Below, piece by piece: positions 25,193 to 35,518 of a stretch of 64,000 nucleotides of DNA. Each line of letters starts with the position of its first letter. Positions within the stretch are counted from its first letter, which is position 1. The position numbers and the translations under genes are program-made. The DNA lies in NCBI RefSeq assembly GCF_947496775.1, contig NZ_CANMDU010000011.1, positions 80,187 through 144,186 of the forward strand. Reading direction: 5' to 3'. The notes below the pieces were generated by a model, which saw only the letters and a program-made list of their open reading frames with translations, was not told where the DNA came from and ran no database searches. The DNA comes from an uncultured Maribacter sp. Its GTDB lineage: Bacteria > Bacteroidota > Bacteroidia > Flavobacteriales > Flavobacteriaceae.

Positions 25193-28100
25193 TTAATTTT
25201 TAGAGTAATTTACTTTATATCTCCAAAAACTAATTGCGCCTAAAACGAAAACACCAAAAACAGTATAGTATATAAAGGTCGGCGTAATTACCTGATCACC
25301 ACTTGCATAGCTATGCAAGCCAACTAGATAAAAGTTAACACCAAAATAGGTCATCATTATACTTGCAAAAGCAATAACACTTAAAAAATTAAAAGTCCAT
25401 TTACCTCGTAAACCAGGAACTAATCTCGTATGAATAACAAATGCATATACCATAATAGAAACTAAAGCCCATGTTTCTTTAGGATCCCAACCCCAGTAAC
25501 GACCCCAACTTTCATTGGCCCATTGTCCTCCTAAAAAGTTACCAATGGTTAGCATTATTAAACCAACGGTAAGAGCTAACTCATTAATAATGGTTAACTC
25601 CTTTAAATTGATTTCCATTCTTTTTTTGTTCTTCTTCGTAGTTAGCATTATCAAAATTAGAGATACCACACCCAATATCATTCCAACCGTTAAAGGTCCA
25701 TAACTACCAACGATAATAGAAACATGTATCATTAACCAATAACTATCCAAAACAGGAACCAAATTTGCTATAGAAGGGTCTATCCAACTTTGGTGTGCTA
25801 TCCATAACAACATAGCAGTTACAAAAGCCGAAGCAGCAATAGTCATATCACTTTTTCTACCCAATAATAACCCCATACCCATAGTTGCCCAAGCCACATA
25901 CAAAATACTTTCATAAGCGTCACTCCATGGTGCATGCCCGGAAATATACCATCGTAATACCAAGCCTGCTGTATGCCATAAAAAGAATATTATTATAATC
26001 CCTTTAAAAGAATAAATAGCAATTTTCCATATTTCGCGATCTTTAAAAATTTCAAATATTAAAATGAAAAACATTAAACTTCCTATTAGGGCATAATACG
26101 TGTATAGTCTATTAAATATATTTAGCTTGTTGTATATTACCTCTACTTCTATTTTCTGATCAGAAGGTAAAACTTCTGCACCATGATTTTTTTGATTTTG
26201 TTTAAACGCCTCTAATAACTTATCTGCTTCGGTATAGTCTCCAGATTTTTTAGCTTTAGAAAGTGTCATTAAATAATAAGGCACTGCATTTTTTACAAAA
26301 TTAGCATACAGAGAATCTGTTACTTGATACTGTCCACCTCTATACTCTACAGCAGAAATCCATTTATTATTTTCATCATTTAAAAGTGGAAATATTTTAA
26401 CAATTTGTCCGCTTAAAGCCTGATTAAGTAAACTCAAACGAATATTAGCATCTTTTATATCTTGCTGAAATTTATTTGGATTATTGGTTGAAGTAGCTTC
26501 GGCCAAAAAGGGTTCTAATTTATAGTTGCCCTTTGCATCAAAAAAATCAGTTGCTTTTACAAATGGTTGGCCTTTTTCTACCCCTATGGTTTTACGAATA
26601 CTATCGTTTTGCTTTTTCTTATCTACCGCTATAAACTCCGTATTATACCAAATAGCAGGATTCATCATCATAGATAAAAATACCTGATCTGCATTTAAAT
26701 TGCCGTAATTGTCTTTTAAGCTTAGTTTACGAAGGAGTTCCGATGAAAAGGTGTTCATGGGTTTCATTCTACCACTCTCATCCTGAATAACCAGTCTTCC
26801 AAACTTAGCAGCATGTTCTTTAGAAACCATCGTAGCCATTAATACCGAATCTACCTGTTTATATGTTGGTGCTGCACTATGATCATGACCATCATCTGCA
26901 GAATGCGCCTGACCAGTTGCTGAGATTGTCCCTCCTACTAATAACAATAAAGAGAGTAATGCTCTTTTTGCTTTTAATTTTTCTAAATTCTTTGTTAGGT
27001 CTCTAAAGCGGGTTTTTCCAAAGAACATTATCCCTAATAAACCTATATAAAGTAAAGTATAGCCAATATACGTAATCCATGTACCCCAAAAATCATGATT
27101 TACAGAAAGTATGGTTCCTTTTTCATCTGGATCAAAACTTGCCTGAAAAAAACGATAGCCTTCATGATCCAAAACATGGTTCATAAATATCTTATAATCA
27201 AAAGGGCGGGTATCTTCTATAGTAACTTTACTCATAAAAGAAGCATATCCTTTTTCTGTGCCAGGATATTTTTCGGCTATAAAATCATTAAGTTTAATAC
27301 TAAATGGCAACTCATATACTTTTGATCCATAAGCTAGGGCAAAATCTAACCCTCCCACTTTAATTTTATCTGTAAAATTAGACGAACCTTTTCCTCCCAA
27401 AATTTTCTTTTCAACAGACTCCCCGTTACTTTCAATTTTAAGCACTAATGCATCTTGACTTGCTTTTGTTACTTCTTCTTTAGGAAGTTTCACAACACCA
27501 TAAGACCCCTGAATAATTGGATCTGGAATAACAAATTGCATTCCTGCAGTATTATATAAAGAACGTAATTGAAACTTCTGTAAACTATCTTTTACAACAA
27601 CCCCTCTAAATTGGTCTGCCATACGCATAAAATCTCCCTCGAAAGGCGATTTTATAGTATATTCTCCATCTTTTTCAAAGATATTAATAGCACCTTCCGT
27701 ATTATTATTTAAAGCAAACAAAACGTTATGAATACTTACTACCTTCCCACTCTCTAAATAATGATCATGCCTTTGTCCTCCACCTGCTTCTACAATTTTC
27801 AAAAAATAATTTCCTGTTGTATCCGGGACTAAACCTAGTTTTGCTCCTTTTATAAAATCTACATAGGATATTGTAAAATCTTGCCCGTTATAATCCGAAT
27901 GCCAAGGTAAATTGGATTTTAAAGCTTCTGGAGTTACTATTAAATCGTCCTCCATTATTTTTCTTTTAGGTTCACCGTTTATTTCTCCATCAACATAAGC
28001 CGTTAAATAAGTTTTATCTGAATAAAAAACCTTCTCTGAGTTCCCCTCTCTAATTGGCATCATTCCTTCATAACTAATGTATCTGGTAACAAAGGCTCCA

Positions 28101-28372
28101 ACAATTATTAAAATCCATGAAAGATGCAATATTAATACCGCCCATTTTTCTTTTCTTAAGAGTTGGTATCTAAAAATATTTCCCACGAAATTAATTACAA
28201 AGAACACCATTATTGCTTCAAACCAACTAGTATTATAAATCCAAATTCTTGCCGTTTCGGTACTATACCAACTTTCTATAAATGTTCCAAAAGCCATGGC
28301 AGTAGCAAATAGAATAAATAAGACAGCCATAATACGGGTAGAAAAAAAGAAATTCTTAAGGATATTAGTCAT
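25193..28372 (-). CDS. ccsBA: Fused ResB-CcsA cytochrome c biogenesis protein
   Basis: 1059 residues, the size of the single-chain CcsBA of Bacteroidota. The N-terminal part (about 1-470) is ResB/Ccs1-like, with membrane segments at about 10-30, 48-64, 78-98 and 430-450 around a large periplasmic domain. A further periplasmic linker lies at about 490-745. The C-terminal 310 residues are CcsA with many helices and the haem-handling WWD motif WGRYWGWDPKETWALV, flanked by conserved His (LMIHVSIIVGSYG and LHSYASGD). It exports haem and ligates it to CXXCH motifs, serving the cytochromes encoded at 3.2 and 11.6 kb. Single-gene unit. Confidence 0.93.
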   Translation of the reverse strand: MTNILKNFFFSTRIMAVLFILFATAMAFGTFIESWYSTETARIWIYNTSWFEAIMVFFVINFVGNIFRYQLLRKEKWAVLILHLSWILIIVGAFVTRYISYEGMMPIREGNSEKVFYSDKTYLTAYVDGEINGEPKRKIMEDDLIVTPEALKSNLPWHSDYNGQDFTISYVDFIKGAKLGLVPDTTGNYFLKIVEAGGGQRHDHYLESGKVVSIHNVLFALNNNTEGAINIFEKDGEYTIKSPFEGDFMRMADQFRGVVVKDSLQKFQLRSLYNTAGMQFVIPDPIIQGSYGVVKLPKEEVTKASQDALVLKIESNGESVEKKILGGKGSSNFTDKIKVGGLDFALAYGSKVYELPFSIKLNDFIAEKYPGTEKGYASFMSKVTIEDTRPFDYKIFMNHVLDHEGYRFFQASFDPDEKGTILSVNHDFWGTWITYIGYTLLYIGLLGIMFFGKTRFRDLTKNLEKLKAKRALLSLLLLVGGTISATGQAHSADDGHDHSAAPTYKQVDSVLMATMVSKEHAAKFGRLVIQDESGRMKPMNTFSSELLRKLSLKDNYGNLNADQVFLSMMMNPAIWYNTEFIAVDKKKQNDSIRKTIGVEKGQPFVKATDFFDAKGNYKLEPFLAEATSTNNPNKFQQDIKDANIRLSLLNQALSGQIVKIFPLLNDENNKWISAVEYRGGQYQVTDSLYANFVKNAVPYYLMTLSKAKKSGDYTEADKLLEAFKQNQKNHGAEVLPSDQKIEVEVIYNKLNIFNRLYTYYALIGSLMFFILIFEIFKDREIWKIAIYSFKGIIIIFFLWHTAGLVLRWYISGHAPWSDAYESILYVAWATMGMGLLLGRKSDMTIAASAFVTAMLLWIAHQSWIDPSIANLVPVLDSYWLMIHVSIIVGSYGPLTVGMILGVVSLILIMLTTKKNKKRMEINLKELTIINELALTVGLIMLTIGNFLGGQWANESWGRYWGWDPKETWALVSIMVYAFVIHTRLVPGLRGKWTFNFLSVIAFASIMMTYFGVNFYLVGLHSYASGDQVITPTFIYYTVFGVFVLGAISFWRYKVNYSKN

Positions 28373-28585
28373 TACAAAGGAGTATTACTTTTCAGGTTGT
28401 AAAAATACAGCCTTTTTATGAGTATTATTTATTTTGCAAATGTTAAAATAAATAGCCCACTCTATAGTATTACAATTCCAGAGTCCGAACGTCAAAAAAA
28501 TGCTTCATAATCCTAAAAAGAATATTTTGCAAAACAGTTTTTTAGTTTTCTTTATCAAGAATAATTATATCCTTAATTTAGCTTT

Positions 28586-29350
28586 ATGTTAGAAGTAGTA
28601 ATTTTAGGCACAGGAAATATTGCCCAACATTTATTTAATACATTAACTACGTATAATGATATTACTGTTGTTCAAGTTGTTGGTCGCAATCCAAAAGCAT
28701 TAGCATACTTTGGAGAAAAATCAGACATACAAACTAGTTTTAAAAAAATTAAAACTGCGGATTTATACATTATAGCTGTTAGTGATAATGCACTTGGAGA
28801 TGTATCTCATTATCTCCATGGTAAAAAGGGTGTTATAGCGCACACAACAGGAAGTATTTCTATGAATATTTTGCAAGAACATAAAAATCATGGTGTTTTT
28901 TATCCCTTGCAAACATTTACAAAAAACCAAAAAGTAAATTTTAAGACCGTTCCGCTATGTATAGAGGCAAATAATAATGAGAGTTATTCCCTTTTAAAAA
29001 AATTGGCCGAAGTTTTATCTGACAATGTCTATGATATTACTTCTGAGCAGAGAAAAAAATTACATTTAGCTGCTGTTTTTATTAATAATTTCAGCAATTA
29101 CGTATATCAAATTGGTAATGATATTTGCGAAGAAAATAATTTGTCTTTTGATATTTTAAAACCACTAATTTTAGAAACAGCAAAAAAGGCTACTTTGTTT
29201 AACCCAGAAACTGTACAGACAGGACCAGGACGTAGAAATGATTTAGAAACAATAGACATACATAAAGAGCAAATTAAAAATATAGAGCATCTTAAAATAT
29301 ATAACGTTATGACAGATGCAATTTTAAGTAAATATGGAAAAAAGTTATAA
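28586..29350 (+). CDS. Rossmann-fold and DUF2520 domain protein
   Basis: 254 residues. N-terminal NAD(P)-binding ILGTGNIAQHLF and VVGRNPKAL, as in F420-/NADP-dependent reductases, then the DUF2520 helical domain (about 125-250; HLAAVFINNFSNYVYQIG, TGPGRRNDLETID). It looks like a small beta-hydroxyacid-dehydrogenase-type protein of unknown substrate. The 3' end overlaps the next gene by 17 bp. The order DUF2520, KdsC-like, Maf recurs in Flavobacteriia (recalled). Confidence 0.88.
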   Translation: MLEVVILGTGNIAQHLFNTLTTYNDITVVQVVGRNPKALAYFGEKSDIQTSFKKIKTADLYIIAVSDNALGDVSHYLHGKKGVIAHTTGSISMNILQEHKNHGVFYPLQTFTKNQKVNFKTVPLCIEANNNESYSLLKKLAEVLSDNVYDITSEQRKKLHLAAVFINNFSNYVYQIGNDICEENNLSFDILKPLILETAKKATLFNPETVQTGPGRRNDLETIDIHKEQIKNIEHLKIYNVMTDAILSKYGKKL

Positions 29351-29861
29351 AGAGTATTTAGCAAATATTACTACGTTCGTATTTGATGTAGATGGCGTTT
29401 TTACGGATGGCACAGTACAAGTTACCACCTCTGGGGAAATGTTAAGAACTATGAGTGTTAAAGATGGTTATGCCCTAAAAGTAGCTATTAAAAAAGGGTA
29501 TAATGTATGTATTATAAGCGGTGGCACAAATGAAGGCGTAAAAAGCAGATTAGAAGGTTTAGGTGTTAAGACTATTTATATGGGGGCTCATTTAAAAATG
29601 GTTCCGTTAAAGGAATATTTAGAAGCTAACAATATCGATGCCAAAAACGCTCTTTATATGGGAGATGACATGCCAGATATTCCTCCAATGGAATTTGTTG
29701 GATTACCAACTTGTCCTCAAGATGCTATACCTGAAGTAAAGGCCGTTTCTAAATATATTTCGCATAGAAATGGTGGTAATGCTTGTGTTAGAGATGTTAT
29801 AGAACAAGTACTAAAAGTACGCGGCGATTGGTTAGGTAATTATAGCGCATCAAACGACTAA
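29334..29861 (+). CDS. kdsC: KdsC-type HAD phosphatase (3-deoxy-D-manno-octulosonate 8-phosphate phosphatase)
   Basis: 175 residues. HAD motif I FVFDVDGVFTDG (nucleophile Asp18, general acid Asp20), motif II IISGG and motif IV MGDDMPD are present. It has no cap domain, as usual for the tetrameric C0 KdsC type. It removes phosphate from KDO-8-P during lipid A-KDO synthesis in the cytoplasm. Overlaps the DUF2520 gene by 17 bp and precedes Maf by 1 bp, so it is in an operon. Confidence 0.9.
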   Translation: MEKSYKEYLANITTFVFDVDGVFTDGTVQVTTSGEMLRTMSVKDGYALKVAIKKGYNVCIISGGTNEGVKSRLEGLGVKTIYMGAHLKMVPLKEYLEANNIDAKNALYMGDDMPDIPPMEFVGLPTCPQDAIPEVKAVSKYISHRNGGNACVRDVIEQVLKVRGDWLGNYSASND

Positions 29862-29862
29862 G

Positions 29863-30459
29863 ATGTTAACAGACAAAATTGAAGAGTATAAAATTATTCT
29901 AGCCTCTGGTTCTCCTAGAAGACAACAGTTTTTTAAAGATTTACATATTCCTTTTGAAATTCGTCTAAAAGAGGTAGATGAAATTTACCCCGACAGCCTT
30001 AAAGCCGCTGAGATATCGGACTATTTAGCAGTACTAAAAGCATCTCCTTTAAAAGATGAATTAGTAGAAAATGAAATATTAATAACCTCTGATACGGTTG
30101 TTTGGCATAATATGGAATCTTTAGCTAAAGCTTCTAACGGTAATGAAGCTTATGAAATGTTGCGAAAACTATCTGGGGAATGGCACCAAGTTATAACATC
30201 GGTCTGTTTTACAACATCAGAAAAACAAACCATTGTAAACCACACTACCAAAGTAAAGTTTAAAGAACTTAGTGATAAAGAAATTTGGTACTATATTGAT
30301 AATTACAAGCCTTTTGATAAGGCTGGCGCATATGGCATTCAAGAATGGATAGGTCTTATTGCAATTGAAAAAATTGAAGGTTCGTATACCAATGTTGTTG
30401 GGTTGCCAACGCAAGTAGTTTATGATACTATAAATAAATTAATAAGACCTTGGCAATAA
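29863..30459 (+). CDS. maf: Maf-family nucleotide pyrophosphatase
   Basis: 198 residues. Maf signature near the N-terminus: LASGSPRRQQFFKDL. ITSDTVVWHNMESLAKA, GEWHQVITSVCF and DKAGAYGIQEWIGLIAIEKIEGSYTNVVGLP are typical. Hydrolyses non-canonical or bulk dTTP/UTP-type nucleotides. Its final codons lie inside the terminator stem that follows. Confidence 0.94.
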   Translation: MLTDKIEEYKIILASGSPRRQQFFKDLHIPFEIRLKEVDEIYPDSLKAAEISDYLAVLKASPLKDELVENEILITSDTVVWHNMESLAKASNGNEAYEMLRKLSGEWHQVITSVCFTTSEKQTIVNHTTKVKFKELSDKEIWYYIDNYKPFDKAGAYGIQEWIGLIAIEKIEGSYTNVVGLPTQVVYDTINKLIRPWQ

Positions 30460-30478
30460 TTTACCAAGGTCTTATTAA
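30439..30478. terminator. Bidirectional terminator
   Basis: Perfect 15-bp stem TTAATAAGACCTTGG / CCAAGGTCTTATTAA with a 10-base loop. It overlaps the 3' end of maf and faces the convergent barrel protein gene, whose stop is at 30483. Confidence 0.88.
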
Positions 30479-30482
30479 TATT

Positions 30483-31160
30483 TTAAAAATAATAAGCCAA
30501 TCCAAAAAGTAAATCGGAAGAATTTAAAGAAAAAATAAACGAATCTGATTCAGAATATAACTCACTTTCTTCGGTTTCTCTTTTTTGTTTGCTATAGCCT
30601 AATGAGCCTAAACTAGCTTCTAAAGCAAACTTTCGAGCAATAAAAAAAGTAATTCCTGGTCGTAAACCAACAAACAAAACCTCTCCGTTATTGGTAGAGT
30701 CTAAACTATCTGAAGAACTATTTTCTGACCAATATTTGGAATAATTTACTTCTCCCTGCAAATACAACCCTAAACGACTTCCTACGGCCTTATATGCTCT
30801 AATGAAAGGAATTACTCCAATAGATTCATTTTTAAACTTAGAAGTTAGGTTTTCATTCAATTCTCTCTTATAAGTACTAGATCTATTTGAAGTACTGTAG
30901 GACAAGCCTAAACCAGCGGTAACATTATTACTTAAGGTATAGCCTATCAATGGGGAAAAAAAATAGTTGTTGGTTTTCCAACTATCATTAACTACTTCAT
31001 CATAACCATTATAATAATTATTTTCTCCATTTCTATTACTAAGAGATACCATTCCTCCTAAATACCAAGTACCCTTTTCTATTACTAATTTGTTTTTTTG
31101 TTCTTGTGCATTCAATATTGCAAATGCAAAAATACTCACTAAAAATACTACTCTTTTCAT
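30483..31160 (-). CDS. Outer membrane beta-barrel protein
   Basis: 225 residues with signal peptide MKRVVFLVSIFAFAILNAQ. Alternating hydrophobic strands follow (WYLGGMVSLSNRNG, FFSPLIGYTLSNNVTAGLGLSYS, FALEASLGSLGYS), ending in LLFGLAYYF with a terminal Phe, as needed for barrel insertion. Looks like an 8-strand OmpW/OmpA-barrel-like porin family. Function unknown. Confidence 0.85.
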   Translation of the reverse strand: MKRVVFLVSIFAFAILNAQEQKNKLVIEKGTWYLGGMVSLSNRNGENNYYNGYDEVVNDSWKTNNYFFSPLIGYTLSNNVTAGLGLSYSTSNRSSTYKRELNENLTSKFKNESIGVIPFIRAYKAVGSRLGLYLQGEVNYSKYWSENSSSDSLDSTNNGEVLFVGLRPGITFFIARKFALEASLGSLGYSKQKRETEESELYSESDSFIFSLNSSDLLFGLAYYF

Positions 31161-31389
31161 CTTATTTTAATTTTAAAATTATATTTTAAAACGGACCAAG
31201 TAGTATACCAAAAGACATAAGAAACAGTAACTTAACTATAAGATTACACAGCACTTAAACTTTTTTAATTCTTACAAAAATTGAAGCACGTTAAAATCAT
31301 CATAAATTGTAGTGAAGATTTATCCTATTGTTAAAAAGAACTTAATTCTAAAATATATTTTTGGTAATTTTGATGAAACCCAAAATGCC

Positions 31390-32340
31390 ATGAAAACAAA
31401 AAAGAATAATTTAAGCATACTGTTTAGTTTCTGTTTAATAGTTTTATCCTTTTCATGCAGAAACAATACAAAAGAGATTGCCGAAAACAAGGAAAATAAA
31501 AATATCTCAATACAAAAGATTACTCCTAAAAAAAACATTTCCTCAGAATTTAAAAAGTACTGGTATTCTGGTACTGCAGAAGTATCCTCGTACCAACTTA
31601 GTCAAGCTCGTTATGGAGAAATGAGAGAAGGAAAAGCTGTTCTTATTTATGTTACAGAACCATTTCTCGCGGATAAACAGGTGAAAGCAGATAAAAACCA
31701 CCCAGACAACATTCCTATTTTAAAACTAAACGCCACTAAAAAATACCATACAGGTATTTACCCTTATTCTATTATGACTAGTAGCTTTTATAGCGTTCAT
31801 GATAATAAACATGCTACAAAAATTTCTTTCTCCGCGCAAGAATGGTGCGGTCATGTTTATGCGCAGTTAAATAATAAAGCAGAAGATTTTAAAATTACTT
31901 CTCACTCCTATTTTGAGAATGAAGCCGATCAAAATTTTACAATCTCTAAAGAAACTTTGGAAAATGAACTTTGGAACAAATTAAGAATCGACCCTTCTTC
32001 CTTACCAATTGGAAATATAAACATTATACCCTCTTTAGAATTTATAAGACTCTCTCATAAAGAATTAAAAGCTTATAAAGCCATAGCCACACAAAAAAAA
32101 GAAGGTAAATACAACCACTACTCTATCTACTATCCCGAAGCAGAAAGAACCCTAACTATAAAGTATACAAACCATTTTCCTTATACGATAGAAGGTTGGC
32201 AAGAAACTTTTACTAGCGGATATGGAAATCATAAAAAAGAACTAACTACTTCAGCCAAAAGAATAAAAACCATTAACTCTCCTTATTGGAGTAAAAATGG
32301 GAATAAAGATTTGTATTTAAGAGATAGTTTAGGTTTATAA
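31390..32340 (+). CDS. Lipoprotein of unknown function
   Basis: The frame is open from GTG 31312, but ATG 31390 gives a proper lipoprotein signal (MKTKKNNLSILFSFCLIVLSFSC); 316 residues. The mature part contains YWYSGTAEVSSYQLSQARYGEMREGKAVLIYVTEPF, AQEWCGHVYAQLN and ALTIKYTNHFPYTIEGW-like beta segments. I recall the same protein near Maf in other flavobacteria, where it is sometimes mislabelled as septum formation inhibitor Maf; the sequence has no Maf motif. No catalytic motif is recognised. Confidence 0.8.
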   Translation: MKTKKNNLSILFSFCLIVLSFSCRNNTKEIAENKENKNISIQKITPKKNISSEFKKYWYSGTAEVSSYQLSQARYGEMREGKAVLIYVTEPFLADKQVKADKNHPDNIPILKLNATKKYHTGIYPYSIMTSSFYSVHDNKHATKISFSAQEWCGHVYAQLNNKAEDFKITSHSYFENEADQNFTISKETLENELWNKLRIDPSSLPIGNINIIPSLEFIRLSHKELKAYKAIATQKKEGKYNHYSIYYPEAERTLTIKYTNHFPYTIEGWQETFTSGYGNHKKELTTSAKRIKTINSPYWSKNGNKDLYLRDSLGL

Positions 32341-32369
32341 TAATATTAAAGTACTAGTTACCATAAAAA

Positions 32370-32903
32370 ATGAAAGACTATTTAATAAACTATCAATTTG
32401 AATTATTAGCAACCATAACTACCATAGTTGTTTTTATTATTTTAAAATTTATAATCACCAAACTTGTTAGAAAAACTGGTCGCAAAAACAATATAGTTAA
32501 GGCACGCTCTAGACTAGTAAACAAATACATTAGTATAATATTATATTTCTTAGTAGCGGGTCTATTAACCTTTGTTTGGGGTGTAAATTTAAAGGAAGTT
32601 GCCGTATTATTTTCTTCCATATTCGCTATTCTAGGTATTGCTTTGTTTGCGCAATGGTCTATCTTAAGTAATGTTACTGCTGGAGTTATTTTATTTTTTG
32701 CATATCCTTTTAAAATTGGAGATACTGTAAAAATATTAGATAAAGACCTAGATAGCGATGGTCCTTATTTAATTGAAGATATAAAAGCCTACCATGTTAC
32801 TTTAAGAAAAAAAAGCGGCGAATTGTTAGTATACCCTAATAGTTTAATGATGCAAAAAGCTATCTCTCTATTGAATGAAGAAAAGAAAACCCCAAAAGAA
32901 TAA
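32370..32903 (+). CDS. Short MscS-like mechanosensitive channel protein
   Basis: 177 residues. Two to three membrane helices: about 8-28, 53-72 and the pore helix region LFSSIFAILGIALFAQWSILSNVTAGVILFFAYPF. The MscS beta domain follows (FKIGDTVKILDKD, YHVTLRKKSGELLVYPNSLMM). It lacks the C-terminal alpha-beta domain of MscS (286 residues), so it is a minimal version. It should relieve turgor or act as a small conductance pore. Confidence 0.85.
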   Translation: MKDYLINYQFELLATITTIVVFIILKFIITKLVRKTGRKNNIVKARSRLVNKYISIILYFLVAGLLTFVWGVNLKEVAVLFSSIFAILGIALFAQWSILSNVTAGVILFFAYPFKIGDTVKILDKDLDSDGPYLIEDIKAYHVTLRKKSGELLVYPNSLMMQKAISLLNEEKKTPKE

Positions 32904-32957
32904 TTCGCTATACTGTTAAAGAATTTCTAAAATAAAATTTGAGGCACTTAATCTTTA

Positions 32958-32965
32958 TATCTTTG
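32958..32965 (+). promoter_or_regulatory. Candidate -7 element for the deacetylase-symporter operon
   Basis: TATCTTTG is a perfect TAnnTTTG, 22 bp before the ATG at 32987. The nearest TTTG upstream is only 16 bp away, shorter than the usual 19-21. Confidence 0.45.
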
Positions 32966-32986
32966 GTTGCAAACTAAACTAAAATT

Positions 32987-35518
32987 ATGCGCCTCCGACT
33001 ACTATACTGTATTACTGCATTTCTGCTAACTAATTCTATTTCTTCGCAAGCACCTAAAAAAAACACCCCTTCAGAAACGTATCATGCAATACAAAAACTA
33101 AACTTTTTGGGAACAGCATTATATATTGCTGCGCATCCAGATGATGAAAACACCAGACTTATTTCTTATTTATCGAATGAGGTAAAAGCAAGAACCGGAT
33201 ATTTATCTTTAACCAGGGGCGATGGTGGTCAGAATATTATTGGCCCCGAATTAAGAGAATTACTAGGAGTTCTAAGAACGCAAGAGTTATTAAAAGCTCG
33301 TAGTGTAGATGGTGGCGAACAATTTTTTAGTAGAGCTAATGATTTTGGGTATTCTAAACATCCGGACGAGACTTTAAAAATATGGAATAAAGAAGAAATT
33401 TTAGGAGATGTTGTTCGCACCATTAGAACTTTTAAACCAGATATTATAATAAACAGATTTGACCATCGTAGCCCAGGAACCACTCACGGTCACCATACCT
33501 CCTCTGCCATGTTAAGTGTAGAAGCTTTTGATTTAGCTAATGACAAAAACTCCTATTCACAACAATTACAAACCACAGAAACATGGCAACCACAAAGATT
33601 ATTCTTTAATACCTCTTGGTGGTTTTACGGTAGTGAAGAAAAGTTTAAAAAAGCGGATAAATCGAATATGCTTAATGTAGATATTGGCGTGTATTATCCG
33701 ATGTTAGGAATTTCTAATAACGAGATAGCAGCAATAGCCAGTAGTCAGCATTTATGCCAAGGATTTGGACGTTTATCCCAGAGAGGTTCCACACAAGAAT
33801 ATGTAGAATTACTAAAAGGAGATTTATCAAAAAATAGAAATGATCTTTTCGATGGAATAAATACCACGTGGTCTAGAATTGATGGTGGCAAGGAAATTGG
33901 CGCCATTTTAAACCAAGTTGAAAAAGATTTTAATTTTAAAAACCCGGCAGCACATATTCCTGAATTAGTAAAAGCATATTCTTTGTTGCAAAATAGTAAG
34001 GATGAACACTGGAAAACTCTAAAATCTATTGAATTAAGAAGTATTATTAAAGATTTAGCCGGATTACATTTTGAAGCATTTACAACAACTCCAAATACTA
34101 ATCCTGGAGCAACGGTAGATGTTAGCATCGAAATTATCAATAGGAGTAATTCCCCTATGCTTCTAAAAAAAGCTTCATTACAAGAAAATGTAGACGCTCA
34201 TGAAAACATAATTTTAGAAGAGAATGTAAAAATAGATTTAAAATCTAAACTTCGTATACCTGAAAATACGAAATACACAAACCCTTATTGGTTAAATGAA
34301 AAAGGCTCCTTAGGAATGTATACGGTAAAAAACGAAGCCTACCTTGGAAAACCCGAAACCCCTAGAGCATTTATAGCAACTTACATTATAGACTTTAACG
34401 GATCTGAAATAACTTTTACTAAACCGGTTGTATTTAAACATGCCAAGAGAGATAAAGGAGAGCTTTTTCAACCTTTTGAGGTAGTTCCAGAAGCAACTGC
34501 AAGTTTTAAAGATAAAGTTTTAATCTTTGCAGATAATAAAGCTAAACAAGTCGGAGTTACCATTAAAGCGCATCAAAACAATGTAAATGGGAAGGTGCAA
34601 TTATGTTTTGATAAATCTTGGAAAGTAGACCAAGAGACAAAAGCCTTTAACATTGCAAAAAAAGGAGACGAGCAGATTATATATTTTAGAATAAGTCCTC
34701 CTGAAAATGAAAACGAAAGTTTCATTTCTCCAATACTAAAAGTTAATGGAAAGGAAATTTCAAAAGAATTAGTAACCATTGCATACGATCATATTCCAAC
34801 GCAAACCATATTACTGCCTTCAGAAGCTAAAGTCGTACGCTTAAACATTAAAAAAGCCGGCGAGAATATTGGCTATATTATGGGCGCTGGGGATAAAGTA
34901 CCTAATAGTTTAGAGCAAATTGGCTATACGGTTCATACAATAGACCCTTCTGCTATTACAAAAGGCTCTTTACAAAAGTATGACGCTGTTGTTGTTGGTA
35001 TTCGTGCTTACAATGTGGTGGAAGAGTTAAAGTTTAAACAACCATTTTTACTAGACTATGTAGAAAATGGTGGTAACTTAATAGTACAATATAACACCGC
35101 TGGTAGGTGGGGAAAACAATTTGAAAACCTTGCCCCATATGCTCTCGAAATATCTAGAGATAGAGTTACGGATGAAAATTCGGAAGTTAAAATATTAGAA
35201 AAACATCATTCTTTAATAAATTTTCCAAATTCAATAAGTAAGAATGATTTTAATGGTTGGGTACAAGAAAGAGGACTATATTTTCCAAATAAATGGGATA
35301 GCAAATTTACTCCTATTCTGCAAATGAAGGACGAAGGCGAATCTGCAAAAAAAGGAAGCCTATTAGTTGCTCCATACGGAAAAGGAAATTATATATATAC
35401 CGGCTTAAGTTTCTTTAGAGAATTACCCGCTGGTGTTCCTGGTGCCTACAAGTTATTTTCTAACATGATTTCTATAGGGAAAGATAACATAGAAAGCAAT
35501 ATAAAAGTAAAAGGATGA
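32987..35518 (+). CDS. Exported PIG-L deacetylase fused to a C-terminal amidotransferase-like domain
   Basis: 843 residues with a signal peptide (cleavage near ISSQAPKK). PIG-L/LmbE domain at about 35-270: metal site AHPDDENTRL, then GDGGQNIIG, a FDHRSPGTTHGHHTSS segment with the remaining His ligands, and RLFFNTSWWFYG. Central beta-sandwich-like region at about 360-610. C-terminal GATase1-like region from about 615 (IMGAGDKVPNSLEQIGYTV, YDAVVVGIRAYN, NGGNLIVQYNT). Predicted to remove N-acetyl groups from a sugar or glycoconjugate outside the cytoplasm. Its stop overlaps a 36-codon membrane ORF (ATGA), followed by a sodium:solute symporter, which suggests uptake of the product. Confidence 0.9.
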   Translation: MRLRLLYCITAFLLTNSISSQAPKKNTPSETYHAIQKLNFLGTALYIAAHPDDENTRLISYLSNEVKARTGYLSLTRGDGGQNIIGPELRELLGVLRTQELLKARSVDGGEQFFSRANDFGYSKHPDETLKIWNKEEILGDVVRTIRTFKPDIIINRFDHRSPGTTHGHHTSSAMLSVEAFDLANDKNSYSQQLQTTETWQPQRLFFNTSWWFYGSEEKFKKADKSNMLNVDIGVYYPMLGISNNEIAAIASSQHLCQGFGRLSQRGSTQEYVELLKGDLSKNRNDLFDGINTTWSRIDGGKEIGAILNQVEKDFNFKNPAAHIPELVKAYSLLQNSKDEHWKTLKSIELRSIIKDLAGLHFEAFTTTPNTNPGATVDVSIEIINRSNSPMLLKKASLQENVDAHENIILEENVKIDLKSKLRIPENTKYTNPYWLNEKGSLGMYTVKNEAYLGKPETPRAFIATYIIDFNGSEITFTKPVVFKHAKRDKGELFQPFEVVPEATASFKDKVLIFADNKAKQVGVTIKAHQNNVNGKVQLCFDKSWKVDQETKAFNIAKKGDEQIIYFRISPPENENESFISPILKVNGKEISKELVTIAYDHIPTQTILLPSEAKVVRLNIKKAGENIGYIMGAGDKVPNSLEQIGYTVHTIDPSAITKGSLQKYDAVVVGIRAYNVVEELKFKQPFLLDYVENGGNLIVQYNTAGRWGKQFENLAPYALEISRDRVTDENSEVKILEKHHSLINFPNSISKNDFNGWVQERGLYFPNKWDSKFTPILQMKDEGESAKKGSLLVAPYGKGNYIYTGLSFFRELPAGVPGAYKLFSNMISIGKDNIESNIKVKG